Assembly (NCBI GenBank): GCA_964489705.1
Contig: CAZAZQ010000024.1
Span: 1 to 34,109 of the forward strand
DNA length: 34,109 nucleotides
DNA from: CAZAZQ01 sp964489705
GTDB lineage: Bacteria > Zixibacteria > MSB-5A5 > GN15 > FEB-12
Direction of reading: 5' to 3'
The translations under genes were made by a program, and so were the position numbers. Shown here piece after piece: positions 1-8,217 of this stretch (position 1 is the stretch's first letter; each line of letters opens with the position of its first letter). The notes beneath the pieces are model-generated. The model had not been told where the DNA came from, searched no databases, and was given only the letters and a program-made list of their open reading frames with translations.

Positions 1-38
1 GCATTCCGCTTCCGGCTTTTGGTGATTTCCACTCTTCT

Positions 39-293
39 TTACGTCAGCTTACTGACAAAGCGCGCCAAACGGGACTTGTTGCGGGCGGCGTTTCTCTTGT
101 GGATCAAGTGAATCCCTGCCGCCCGATCGAGCAACGACGAAACCTCGCGATATTTCATCGCCGCTTTTTCTTTGTCCGTTTCTTGGCGCAACTCTTTAAT
201 CGCCGTCCGCAGACGTGACCGAAAAGCCCGATTTCTCAAGCGCTGCTCTTCGGACGTCCGCATCCGCTTTTTACACGATTTATGTGTTGGCAA
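39..293 (-). CDS. rpsT: 30S ribosomal protein S20
   Basis: This 84-residue, very basic protein has the S20 layout: an N-terminal THKSCKKR segment, then long helices ending in HKRNAARNKSRLARF. S20 binds 16S rRNA early in small-subunit assembly. The start is a TTG codon preceded by AAGGG seven bases upstream; the nearby ATG is in another frame. A UUG start is also known for E. coli rpsT, where it takes part in autoregulation of translation, so the rare start may be kept for that reason here (inference). The gene is divergent from murJ; the two starts are separated by only 59 AT-rich bases, which must hold both promoters. Length is normal for the family. Confidence 0.95.
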   Translation of the reverse strand: MPTHKSCKKRMRTSEEQRLRNRAFRSRLRTAIKELRQETDKEKAAMKYREVSSLLDRAAGIHLIHKRNAARNKSRLARFVSKLT

Positions 294-352
294 ACCATTA
301 CCCTTTCTATATACTCAATTTCAGTCGAATAATATATATCGGCTGAAGCGAT

Positions 353-1933
353 ATGTCAACTGATAAGGTAAAAAAAGGCAGCTTGGTGGGCTCGGCGGGA
401 ACCGTTTCCGCCGCAACCGCTTTCTCCCGCGTTTTCGGACTTATCCGCGAACAGGTGATGGCGTATTTCTTCGGCGCCGGGATGGCGACCGATGCTTTCA
501 TCACCGCTTTTCGGATTCCCAACGTCTTGCGGGATATGTTCGCCGAGGGTGCCCTTTCGTCGGCGTTCGTCCCCGTCTTCAAAGAAAAGTTGGTCAAGGA
601 ATCGGAAGAAGGAGCGTTTACCCTTGCCCATACCATTCTGACGTTGGTCTTTCTCGTGGTCGGCTTGATTGTGCTGTTGGGAATCATTGCCGCCCCGGTC
701 TTTGTCTACCTTTTCGCCAACGGCTTCACCGCCATTCCCGCCAAGTTCGGCTTGACGGTTTCCTTGACCCGTCTCATGTTTGTCTACCTTTTGCTGGTTT
801 CCGTTTCCGCTCTGTTTATGGGAATGCTCAATTCCTTCGGCAGGTTCGGCGTTCCGGCGCTCTCACCGGCGATGTTCAATATCGGCGTTATCCTGAGCGT
901 CATCATCTTGTACGAACATTTCGAACAGCCGGTCTACACGCTCGCCCTGGGGGTTATCATCGGAGGGGTCGGACAGGTGGTGGTGCAACTGCCCGCTCTG
1001 TTGCGCCTCGGCTTTCGGTACAAGCCGAGGTTTACTTTCCTCGATGAAGGCGTCAAGAAAGTCGTCCGCCTGATTGCTCCCATGATTATCGGGCTCTCTG
1101 CCGGACGGATCAACATCCTCGTCAGCACCTTGCTGGCGTCTTTCCTTATGGAAGGTTCCATTTCTTACTTAAACTACTCCTACCGCCTCATGCACTTCCC
1201 GTTGGGGGTCTTTGCGGTGGCGTTGGGAACCGTCGCGCTACCGAAAGTCAGCGAACTGGTGGCGAAACAGGATATGGCTCAGCTCAGCCAAACTTACCTC
1301 GACACCATAAATCTCAACATGTTCGTCGTCATTCCCTCGGCGATGTTCCTGGCGTTGATGGGACACGAAATTGTCGATGTGATTTACCACTGGGGCGCCT
1401 TTTCGCAAGCGGACGCCGACCGCACCAGCTTGGCGCTGTTGCATTACTCTTACGGGCTGGTCGGCTTCGGGGCGGTGCGGGTGACGGTGCCGTTTTTCTA
1501 TGCCTTCCACGACTCCCGTCTGCCGATGCGCATCTCGATTCTTTCCGTCATCGTCAACATGGCACTGTACTACCCGATGATAAAGATTCTCGATTTTGCC
1601 GGACTTGCCGCCGCCACCTCGTTCGGGGGAATCGTTAACTTTCTCATGCTGCTCTATTTCCTGCCGAGCAAGGGCATCTCTCCGCCGATGGGAAAACTGC
1701 TGCTAAATATCTTTCGCATCACCGTCGCTGCCTTTTTCGCTTTCTACATTGCGAAGTTGGTCCCGTACCATTTCGGAACAACCGGCTCGGTTTTTCAACA
1801 ACGACTTCTTCACTTGTTTGTGCCCTTCCTTGTGGCGTCGTTGTTGTATCTTCTCTTCTGCGTCATTCTGCGGGTTCGTGAAATCAAACAACTGGTGAAA
1901 TTTATTCAAAGCAAAAAACGACCGTCGTCATGA
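353..1933 (+). CDS. murJ: Lipid II flippase MurJ (MviN family)
   Basis: This 526-residue polytopic inner-membrane protein belongs to the MOP/MviN family, which flips lipid II to the periplasm for peptidoglycan synthesis. The conserved N-terminal block is present: GLIRE (29-33), FFGAG (39-43), TDAF (46-49), and RIPNVLRDMFAEGALSSAFVP (54-74 region). The hydrophobic pattern is consistent with about 14 membrane segments and the length is typical. The ribosome-binding site before the ATG is weak. The stop overlaps the start of comEC in an ATGA arrangement, so the two are probably translated together. The murJ-comEC pairing is not a known functional complex; co-transcription is what the sequence shows. 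Confidence 0.94.
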   Translation: MSTDKVKKGSLVGSAGTVSAATAFSRVFGLIREQVMAYFFGAGMATDAFITAFRIPNVLRDMFAEGALSSAFVPVFKEKLVKESEEGAFTLAHTILTLVFLVVGLIVLLGIIAAPVFVYLFANGFTAIPAKFGLTVSLTRLMFVYLLLVSVSALFMGMLNSFGRFGVPALSPAMFNIGVILSVIILYEHFEQPVYTLALGVIIGGVGQVVVQLPALLRLGFRYKPRFTFLDEGVKKVVRLIAPMIIGLSAGRINILVSTLLASFLMEGSISYLNYSYRLMHFPLGVFAVALGTVALPKVSELVAKQDMAQLSQTYLDTINLNMFVVIPSAMFLALMGHEIVDVIYHWGAFSQADADRTSLALLHYSYGLVGFGAVRVTVPFFYAFHDSRLPMRISILSVIVNMALYYPMIKILDFAGLAAATSFGGIVNFLMLLYFLPSKGISPPMGKLLLNIFRITVAAFFAFYIAKLVPYHFGTTGSVFQQRLLHLFVPFLVASLLYLLFCVILRVREIKQLVKFIQSKKRPSS

Positions 1934-4215
1934 TCCGCAAATATCCCAGTCTGTTCTTACTCGGGTTTGTCGTAATCGGCATTCTCGCGGCGGACTGGAC
2001 ACGTTTGCCCGGTTGGTTGTTTTTCCTGGGAAGCTTGGGCGGCGGGATTATCGGATTCTTCCTTTGGGCTCAGGCGAAAAAAACGGCGGCGTCGCTTTTG
2101 TTCGCCGGCTGCTTTTTCTTTTTGGCGGCTTTTCACTTCGCCGTAAAGGTCTACGACACCGGACCGATTCACCTGTCGCGCATAGTCGAAGACGGACAAA
2201 GGTATCATATTTTCGGCACCGTTTCCGATTGGCCCCGGTTGAAAAGCAACCGCACCGAGTTCAAAATCTCGCTCGATTCCTTGCGGGGCGAAGTGACCCA
2301 GCCGGTGCGGGGCGCAATCCTTTTGAAGGTCAACGACCTGACGACCGCTCTCCAACGCGGCGACCGGATAGAATTCGAAGGACGCATCTACACCGTGAAA
2401 AAGTCCAACCTGCCCGGCAAATTCGACTACCAACGGTACTTGTACCTGAAAGGGATTTTCGGAGTGGTGTACCTCCCAACGCTGCTCGATGTCCGGGTTG
2501 ACAAGGGGAATCGCTACAGCCTGTTCACGCTGGTGGACAAAATCCGCAGCGCCATCCGGTCCAGCTTGTCCAAGAACCTCTCTCCCGAGGCGGCGGCTCT
2601 GGCGAGCGGTTTCCTTATCGGGGAAACCCGCAACATTCCCCCCGATCTTTACCGCCTCTTCCGCGATACCGGCACCCTCCACCTGTTGGCGGTCTCCGGT
2701 TCCAACGTCGCCTTGGTCATATTTACCGTACTGCTTTTGCTGAAGCCGTTCGCTCTCCCGTGGCGGAAAAAGTCGCTCGTCTTGATAGGGGTGATTATTC
2801 TTTTCACCCTGCTGGCATACGAAGAACCCTCGGTGCTTCGCGCCTCACTGATGGCAGGGTTGGTTATCCTGGCACGGAGTCTGCAACGTCGTTACGATTT
2901 GAATCACATCATTGCCACCGCCGCCCTGGTTATTTTATTAGTCGCCCCGACCCAGCTTTTCGACATCGGCTTTCAGCTCTCGTTCGTCACGGCGTGGGGA
3001 CTGATATACTTCACTCCGCAGGTGACCAAACTTTTCCCTTCGGCTTCCCACCGGTGGTGGTATCGGTGGTTACTTTTTCCTTTTATCATCACACTCATAG
3101 CGCAACTTTGCTCCGCTCCCCTGATTGCCTTGTATTTCCACCGGGTGCCGCTCATTTCACCGATCGCCAACCTGGTTATCGTTCCGTTGGTGTCGTTGGC
3201 GGTGGTGGGAATCATTGCCGTCTTGGCGGCTCATCTTCTTTTGCCGTTGCTGGGAGCTTTCGTTGGCTCCTTTGTCAATGTTCTGCTGCTGTTCGTCATC
3301 CGGCTTCTCAATTTCTTCGGGGAGGCTCATTGGGCGGTGCTCAACGTTAAGACGCTGTCCCCGTGGCTGGCGGCAAGTTTTTACCTTTTCTATCTTCTGG
3401 TGACCAAATCGCTCTTTTCGAAAAAGTGGCGGCGTCGGACGGTGCTGACGGCTCTTGTCGGGATAAATGCTTACTTCCTTGCTTCTCTGCTTCACCCCAC
3501 CCCTCCGCCGGAGCGGGTGATTGTTTCCGTCGTTCCGGTTGCGGGCGGGATGGTAAGCGTGGTGCAACAAGGGGAGAGCCCGACCGGCGATGTCTTCTTT
3601 GCCGGGCTGCACGCGAAAGAGTACGACCTCGATGAGGTGCTTGTGTCTCCTTTGCTGCACGGCTTGGGGATAACGTCGCTCAGTTCCCTCTTTGTCATTT
3701 CCGCCGACTATGGTGTCATCGATGACATCCTGCGGATAGCACGACAATTTCACGCCAAGGATATCTTCATCAACCCGGCACTGGAGAGAAGCTTCGACGA
3801 CGTCCGGCGGTTGTATTTTTCTCCGTCGCACAACTTCCCTGCCATCCGCCTCTTCCCTTGGAAAAATCTCCCCATATCGGAGCAAGCCGGATATTACCCC
3901 TTTGCGCACGGGGTGCTGGCGGACTTCGGGACGACCGAGGCGCTTTTTCTGGGGGATGTTCCGCCGCCGCTTGGCACCGCCCTCGGCAAAAGCCGAAAAC
4001 CGACGGTCGTCTGCGGGCTGTTCTCCCCTCAAAACAGAGCGGCTTTCAACCTTCCAAACTGTTCAAAAAATGCACACCTCTCCGACTGGTTGACGGTTTG
4101 CTTCTCTCCGGGAGCCCTCCAGCCGGATACGGCATACTGCCTCAAGGAAGAAGGCGCTCTGCGAATCGAAATCGACCCCAGCGGCATGGCACCGTTGAAG
4201 ATAAGCCCGCTCTGA
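1930..4215 (+). CDS. comEC: ComEC/Rec2-type DNA uptake channel with degenerate C-terminal domain
   Basis: This 761-residue membrane protein starts with hydrophobic segments and a soluble DUF4131-like (OB-type) part at about 80-190. The Competence channel domain follows, with its signature HLLAVSGSNVAL at 251-262, and transmembrane helices continue to about 515. ComEC carries single-stranded DNA across the inner membrane during natural transformation. The soluble C-terminal part (about 530-761) sits where a metallo-beta-lactamase-like nuclease domain is usual. The HxHxDH metal motif is absent: the corresponding stretch appears to read SPLLHGLGITSL. Only a late FLGDV resembles the family's GD motif, so the domain looks catalytically dead. 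It overlaps murJ by 4 nt. Type IV pilus genes downstream are consistent with DNA uptake. Confidence 0.88.
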   Translation: MIRKYPSLFLLGFVVIGILAADWTRLPGWLFFLGSLGGGIIGFFLWAQAKKTAASLLFAGCFFFLAAFHFAVKVYDTGPIHLSRIVEDGQRYHIFGTVSDWPRLKSNRTEFKISLDSLRGEVTQPVRGAILLKVNDLTTALQRGDRIEFEGRIYTVKKSNLPGKFDYQRYLYLKGIFGVVYLPTLLDVRVDKGNRYSLFTLVDKIRSAIRSSLSKNLSPEAAALASGFLIGETRNIPPDLYRLFRDTGTLHLLAVSGSNVALVIFTVLLLLKPFALPWRKKSLVLIGVIILFTLLAYEEPSVLRASLMAGLVILARSLQRRYDLNHIIATAALVILLVAPTQLFDIGFQLSFVTAWGLIYFTPQVTKLFPSASHRWWYRWLLFPFIITLIAQLCSAPLIALYFHRVPLISPIANLVIVPLVSLAVVGIIAVLAAHLLLPLLGAFVGSFVNVLLLFVIRLLNFFGEAHWAVLNVKTLSPWLAASFYLFYLLVTKSLFSKKWRRRTVLTALVGINAYFLASLLHPTPPPERVIVSVVPVAGGMVSVVQQGESPTGDVFFAGLHAKEYDLDEVLVSPLLHGLGITSLSSLFVISADYGVIDDILRIARQFHAKDIFINPALERSFDDVRRLYFSPSHNFPAIRLFPWKNLPISEQAGYYPFAHGVLADFGTTEALFLGDVPPPLGTALGKSRKPTVVCGLFSPQNRAAFNLPNCSKNAHLSDWLTVCFSPGALQPDTAYCLKEEGALRIEIDPSGMAPLKISPL

Positions 4216-4318
4216 ACGATTTTTCCATCAAGGAACCGGGCTTCTCACCCGATAAAGATACAGAAGCTCCTCATCGAAGCGAGGGGACAAGAGAGACCGC
4301 AATGCTGAAAGGTTTGGT

Positions 4319-5521
4319 ATGAGTCTATCTGGCAACTTGAAAACCGTCTCTTTTCCGGATATCCTTCAGTTGCTTGCCACGGGTAAGAAAACCGGTGTGC
4401 TGGAACTCAAGACGGCTACCCGACAGAAGGAAGTTGCTTTCAAAAACGGAAATATCATCTACGCTTCTTCGATAAATTCTTCCGAGGACCTGCTGGGAAA
4501 TATGCTCCTGCGGCGGGGGAGGATTTCAAAAGCCGATCTCGAACGAGCCATCACCCTGCACAAGCAGACAGGCCGCCAACTCGGGACGACTTTGATTGAT
4601 ATGAACCTCTTCGAGAAGCAGGAGATTACCGAATGTTTGAAGCTGCAAATCGAAGAGATCGTCTACAACCTGTTCTCCTGGCGGGAAGGGGATTTCATCT
4701 TCCACGAAGGTGCCGCCCCGAAGAACGCCCCGTTCTTGGTGGAGCTCAACACCATGAACGTCATCATGGAAGGCACCCGCCGTATCGACGAGTGGATGGA
4801 AATTCAGAAGGTTCTCCCACCCGACGACGTGCTTCTGGCGATCGCCAAGTCACCGAAAGTCAACCGGGAGGAAATCGTTCTCTCCCTCGACGAGTTTCGG
4901 GTGCTGGCGCTGATTAACGGCGAGCGGACGCTGCCGGATTTGATTAACCTTTCTCCCATGGGCGAGTTCGTCACCAGCCGGGCGGTCTACAAACTCATCG
5001 TGAACAAACTTATCGAAGTTGCCGGAAAGCGCCAAGACATCGAGCAAAAAGAAGACGAAGAAGAAGTGGTGCTGCATATGATTTTCAACCTGTACAATCA
5101 CTGCTTCTACCGCATTCGGTCTCTGTTTGAAGCCAAGCTGGGGGAATATAACCCGCGCTTCGATTCTTTCATGGCGCAGTACCGGAAGGACCTGTTGACC
5201 TATTTCCCGGGGGTCGATCCGCGTTCGGACTTGATGCCGTCGTTTGAAAAGTTCCTCTCGGCGGTGCGTGCCATCCCGGCGCCTATCCGTCTCCAGCGCC
5301 TGTTGATGCAGCTCGAACACATGCTGACCGACCAACTCGAGTTCGTCTTCAATCTCTTGGGCTTCGGTGCCTTCCGGGAAGCGATTACCAACGTGAAAAA
5401 AGAAATCTCCGAGCCGCTGGCGGTTCGCCGAGAACTCGTCAAGCGGTACCACTTGGAGGATACGTTTTATAAAACGCTCAAACAAGCTGACAAAGTCGTT
5501 AAAATGGTGCGAGGGACATAA
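4319..5521 (+). CDS. PATAN (DUF4388) domain protein
   Basis: This 400-residue soluble protein begins with a DUF4388/PATAN domain (about 1-130): SLSGNLKTVSFPDILQLLA, then TGVLEL and NGNIIYASS, typical of these regulatory modules. The segment to about 145 (LLGNMLLRRGRISKADL...LFSWREGDFIF) is the usual PATAN-linked extension. Residues 150-400 are mostly helical, with a KEDEEE acidic patch near 240, and I recognise no catalytic motif there. PATAN proteins are known as regulators around type IV pili and MglA-type polarity systems. Its place just before the GTPase/roadblock/pilus genes fits that role by inference. The next gene starts 3 nt after its stop, so the two are probably coupled. Confidence 0.8.
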   Translation: MSLSGNLKTVSFPDILQLLATGKKTGVLELKTATRQKEVAFKNGNIIYASSINSSEDLLGNMLLRRGRISKADLERAITLHKQTGRQLGTTLIDMNLFEKQEITECLKLQIEEIVYNLFSWREGDFIFHEGAAPKNAPFLVELNTMNVIMEGTRRIDEWMEIQKVLPPDDVLLAIAKSPKVNREEIVLSLDEFRVLALINGERTLPDLINLSPMGEFVTSRAVYKLIVNKLIEVAGKRQDIEQKEDEEEVVLHMIFNLYNHCFYRIRSLFEAKLGEYNPRFDSFMAQYRKDLLTYFPGVDPRSDLMPSFEKFLSAVRAIPAPIRLQRLLMQLEHMLTDQLEFVFNLLGFGAFREAITNVKKEISEPLAVRRELVKRYHLEDTFYKTLKQADKVVKMVRGT

Positions 5522-5523
5522 AC

Positions 5524-5886
5524 ATGGGCAAAAAATTCTTCATAAGCGGTCTGCTCTTTCTGGCAGCGGCAGGGAACGCCAACGCCGCCAACTTTGCGGT
5601 CATCACCAGTCCGCCGACCTTGCTGAACGTTATCATCTTCATCGTCGCCGTGGCTTGCCTGGCGGGAACGGCGAAAATTCTCAACCTCGTTCGTGGCGGA
5701 CAGTTGAGCAAAAGCTGGCAGTTGTTCTTAGCCGGTTTCGGTGTTTTCGCCTTGTGTGAGCTGGTTGTTCTGGCAGATTATTTCGAAATTTTCACTCTCC
5801 CCTCGTTCGTGGTACCGGCGGGCTTTGCGGTGATGGGCATGCTGTTTTTGTTCGGAATCATTGAAATAAAACGAGTGCTGAGCTGA
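5524..5886 (+). CDS. Small inner-membrane protein, unknown function
   Basis: This 120-residue protein has an N-terminal signal-like hydrophobic stretch ending in GNANAANF, which could be cleaved after ANA. Three further hydrophobic segments lie at about 35-53, 68-86 and 94-113, separated by short loops such as LVRGGQLSKSW. No family is recognised. A ribosome-binding site (GAGGGA) overlaps the end of the PATAN gene, and the start is 3 nt after that gene's stop, so the pair is likely co-translated. It could be a membrane partner or anchor for the PATAN protein; this rests only on gene order. A strong promoter lies just downstream, so this gene ends one transcription unit and the roadblock/pilus cluster begins another. 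Confidence 0.65.
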   Translation: MGKKFFISGLLFLAAAGNANAANFAVITSPPTLLNVIIFIVAVACLAGTAKILNLVRGGQLSKSWQLFLAGFGVFALCELVVLADYFEIFTLPSFVVPAGFAVMGMLFLFGIIEIKRVLS

Positions 5887-5896
5887 TAAGTTAAGG

Positions 5897-5925
5897 TTGA
5901 CATAACTTACTGTAATATTTATAAT
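5897..5925 (+). promoter_or_regulatory. Strong sigma70-type promoter for the roadblock/pilus cluster
   Basis: TTGACA (5897-5902) and TATAAT (5920-5925) are both perfect consensus hexamers separated by exactly 17 bases. Transcription would begin near 5932, about 60 nt before the TPR-roadblock start codon. The 104-bp intergenic stretch is strikingly AT-rich against the surrounding genes. No other promoter in the window matches the consensus this closely. Confidence 0.85.
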
Positions 5926-5931
5926 TATCCG

Positions 5932-5957
5932 TTAAGTAAAATTTATTTTTTACTTAA
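5932..5957. promoter_or_regulatory. Inverted repeat at the transcription start, possible operator
   Basis: TTAAGTAAA (5932-5940) and its exact reverse complement TTTACTTAA (5949-5957) flank an 8-base AT-only loop. The repeat begins at the predicted start of transcription. A bound repressor there would block the strong promoter, and the transcript could instead form a weak AT-rich 5' hairpin. No T-run follows, so it is not a terminator. A related half-site, TAACTTAC, lies in the promoter spacer at 5903-5910. Confidence 0.5.
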
Positions 5958-5990
5958 TATATTGTAATTAAACAAATTATAGGCAAACAA

Positions 5991-6857
5991 ATGGTTAATG
6001 TCTCCGAATTAAGCGATAGAATAGCTAAGTGTGAAAAGATTCTGGAAGCCAATCCCAACTCCCAGATTTTCGCCGCCTTGGCGGATGCCTATCGCAAAAA
6101 AGGAGACCTTGACAAAGCGTTTCGCATTTGTCAGAACGGGCTGCGGATTCACCCCTCGTACGGCTCGGCTCACGTCGTTATGGCAAAAATCAACCTCGAC
6201 CGGGGGTTGTACGACTGGGCGGAGATTGAAGCCAACAAAGCGATGGAAATCGACGGTAAAACCCGCTCCATCGAGCTGTTGTTGGCTGAAATTTACATCT
6301 ACAAGGGTGAATTCAACGCTGCCATCAAGCTGTTGAAAGAACTGAACGAAGCGGACCCCGATCACCCGCAAATCAAAAAGCTGCTGGAAATTGCCCGCAA
6401 GCTCCCCGAGGAGCAAGCCGCCCTCTCACCGGTATCGAAAATGACGGCATCGCAGCCGGAACCGGAAACAGCCTCTGAGGCGACCGGCAAGACTAAAACG
6501 AAAGAGCCGCCCCCGCCGCTGACGGCGAAAGAAGTCATCGAACAGAGCATGGTAATTCCGGGCATGGAGGGGGTGCTGTTCGTCAACTTTGAAGGGCTGG
6601 TGGTGGAGTCGGAATGGAAGCTGTCGATGGACCCGGCGCTGTGTGCCGCCACCCTGGGAGATATCGGCAACGCCGTGGAGCAAGAGCTGGTCGACAATTC
6701 GCTCGGGAATATCCGAACGGTCTTGATTGAGACGCTCGAGCCCATCTTTTACTTGGTGTGGGTTACTGACGGTATTTTCCTGTTTGCGGCTGACAGTTCG
6801 GCGAATCTGGGTTCGCTGCGCATGAGAATAGAAAACCTGCTGGTGCGATACCAGTAA
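5991..6857 (+). CDS. TPR-roadblock/LC7 fusion protein
   Basis: This 288-residue cytoplasmic protein has two parts. Residues 1-135 are TPR-like helices (IFAALADAYRKKGDLDKAF, then LLLAEIYIYKGEFNAAIKLL). A proline- and glutamate-rich linker covers about 138-178. Residues 180-288 are a roadblock/LC7 fold (VIPGMEGVLFVNFEGLVVES near the start, then IFYLVWVTDGIFLFAAD and NLGSLRMRIE). Roadblock proteins dimerise and act as regulators or partners of small GTPases of the MglA type; the TPR part would bind a partner protein. It is the first gene after the strong promoter, and the next starts 16 nt after it. The function in this cluster is inferred from the domains and the MglA gene nearby. Confidence 0.82.
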   Translation: MVNVSELSDRIAKCEKILEANPNSQIFAALADAYRKKGDLDKAFRICQNGLRIHPSYGSAHVVMAKINLDRGLYDWAEIEANKAMEIDGKTRSIELLLAEIYIYKGEFNAAIKLLKELNEADPDHPQIKKLLEIARKLPEEQAALSPVSKMTASQPEPETASEATGKTKTKEPPPPLTAKEVIEQSMVIPGMEGVLFVNFEGLVVESEWKLSMDPALCAATLGDIGNAVEQELVDNSLGNIRTVLIETLEPIFYLVWVTDGIFLFAADSSANLGSLRMRIENLLVRYQ

Positions 6858-6873
6858 TGCAAAAGGATAGGTT

Positions 6874-7860
6874 ATGGAAATGTCAGGACGAGTGGTGCGT
6901 CAAACCGCTTTGGTTTCCTTGTTGATATTGATTATTCCCATGATTCTGTTTCCCGACAGGTTGGGAACCGGCTTGGCGAAGTTTTCCTGGTTTCATCTGG
7001 CATACGAGCTGCTCTACTACGGCGTCGTCATGTACATTCTCCTGCGCCGGGTGACTTTCCCCAAGCTCGTGCAGGCGATGGGTCTTTGTCTCGGCTACCG
7101 GTTGTTGTTGGGAAGCGTGTTCGGGCTGCTGATAGCGGGAATGTATTCGATGGATCTGAGCATCTCGTTCACGTTGGGATTGGCGAGTTACATTCCGGCG
7201 ACGTTACTGCACACCGCCATGGCACCGTTCGTGATGAAACCGGTTGCGATGGGATTCGTTTCGCCGCGACGACCGCGCCGTCGTTTTAGCGAACCAACCG
7301 GTGTCCCGGCGAGGTATCCTTTCGCGGAAGCAGCCAAGAATGTCGGTACGCCGACGGAAGCCGCTGCCGTCCCGGCGGAAGTGGGAGGATACCCGAGCGC
7401 CAACGCCCGCCCCACCCATCTCGATTCTCCGACGGAACCGACGGCAGGGGAAGCCAACGGCTTCGACCGGGCGGTGCGGTACATCGGCGAAGACGCCTCG
7501 GTTCTTCTGGCGGCGGTGGTCGACCGCGAAGGATTGTTGCTCGGTCGGTTTGCCCGGGGCAATGTCGAGATTGAAGATTGGGCGCCGTTCTCCTGGCTGC
7601 TGGTGGAAGCCAACCGGCAGGTCCTTCGGCGGCTGGGCTGGGAATGGCTGGAAAAAGTCGATCTGATGGTCAAAGATGCGAGGGTCATCGTGGCGTGCGA
7701 AGGGGCGTGGTGCCTGATGGTGGTCGCCCAACGGCAGGTCGACGATGTCCTCAATATCCGAATAAATCAAGGACTCGAAACCATACGAAAATATGTTGCA
7801 CAGCGGTACGGCTCTGAGCTGGCCATGAACGCGGAGAAGATATATGTACCAAGCGCTTAG
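6874..7860 (+). CDS. Membrane-anchored protein with C-terminal roadblock-like domain
   Basis: This 328-residue protein carries about four hydrophobic segments in residues 10-130 (for example LVSLLILIIPMILF and LLLGSVFGLLIAGM). A variable proline/alanine-rich linker runs to about 195. A soluble domain at 195-320 reads ASVLLAAVVDREGLLLGRFA and then IVACEGAWCLMVVAQRQVD, which fits a divergent roadblock fold. I know no standard family name for this architecture. It could tether the GTPase/roadblock network to the inner membrane, which is inference. Its end overlaps the next roadblock gene by 17 nt, so the two are translationally coupled. Confidence 0.65.
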   Translation: MEMSGRVVRQTALVSLLILIIPMILFPDRLGTGLAKFSWFHLAYELLYYGVVMYILLRRVTFPKLVQAMGLCLGYRLLLGSVFGLLIAGMYSMDLSISFTLGLASYIPATLLHTAMAPFVMKPVAMGFVSPRRPRRRFSEPTGVPARYPFAEAAKNVGTPTEAAAVPAEVGGYPSANARPTHLDSPTEPTAGEANGFDRAVRYIGEDASVLLAAVVDREGLLLGRFARGNVEIEDWAPFSWLLVEANRQVLRRLGWEWLEKVDLMVKDARVIVACEGAWCLMVVAQRQVDDVLNIRINQGLETIRKYVAQRYGSELAMNAEKIYVPSA

Positions 7861-8185
7861 TGAACTCAACAAAACCACCGGCGTCACCGGTTCCATGGTA
7901 GTCGGCAACGACGGTATCGTCATCGCCGCTGACTTGGGCACCGGTATCGAAAGCGACGCTATCGGAGCATTGGCGGCGTCCATTACCGCCAATATTCAAA
8001 AATCGCTGGAGCGTCTGGAGACGCAGCCGTTACGTCAAGTGACGATTGAAGCGGAAGACGCCAAACTGTTCTTTACCCAAGCGGAACCGGGCTTGTTGGT
8101 CGTCACTACCGAGAAGGACGTCAACATCGGCTTGGTTCGTCTGGAGATAAAGAACACCGTCAAAAAACTGAAAGCCGGGTTGTAA
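7844..8185 (+). CDS. Roadblock/LC7 domain protein
   Basis: This 113-residue protein is a complete single roadblock/LC7 domain: TGVTGSMVVGNDGIVIAADL at 11-30, the central helix with ALAASITANIQKSLE, then QVTIEAEDAKLFF, and finally LLVVTTEKDVNIGLVRLEIK. Members form homodimers or heterodimers and serve as GAP-like or scaffold partners of Ras-like GTPases. An AGAAG ribosome-binding site lies inside the upstream gene, which it overlaps by 17 nt. The MglA-like gene begins 32 nt after its stop. Lacking extensions, it is the most minimal of the four roadblock proteins here. Confidence 0.9.
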   Translation: MYQALSELNKTTGVTGSMVVGNDGIVIAADLGTGIESDAIGALAASITANIQKSLERLETQPLRQVTIEAEDAKLFFTQAEPGLLVVTTEKDVNIGLVRLEIKNTVKKLKAGL

Positions 8186-8217
8186 AAAAAGGACATCGAA
8201 AGGGTAGGAACACAACT

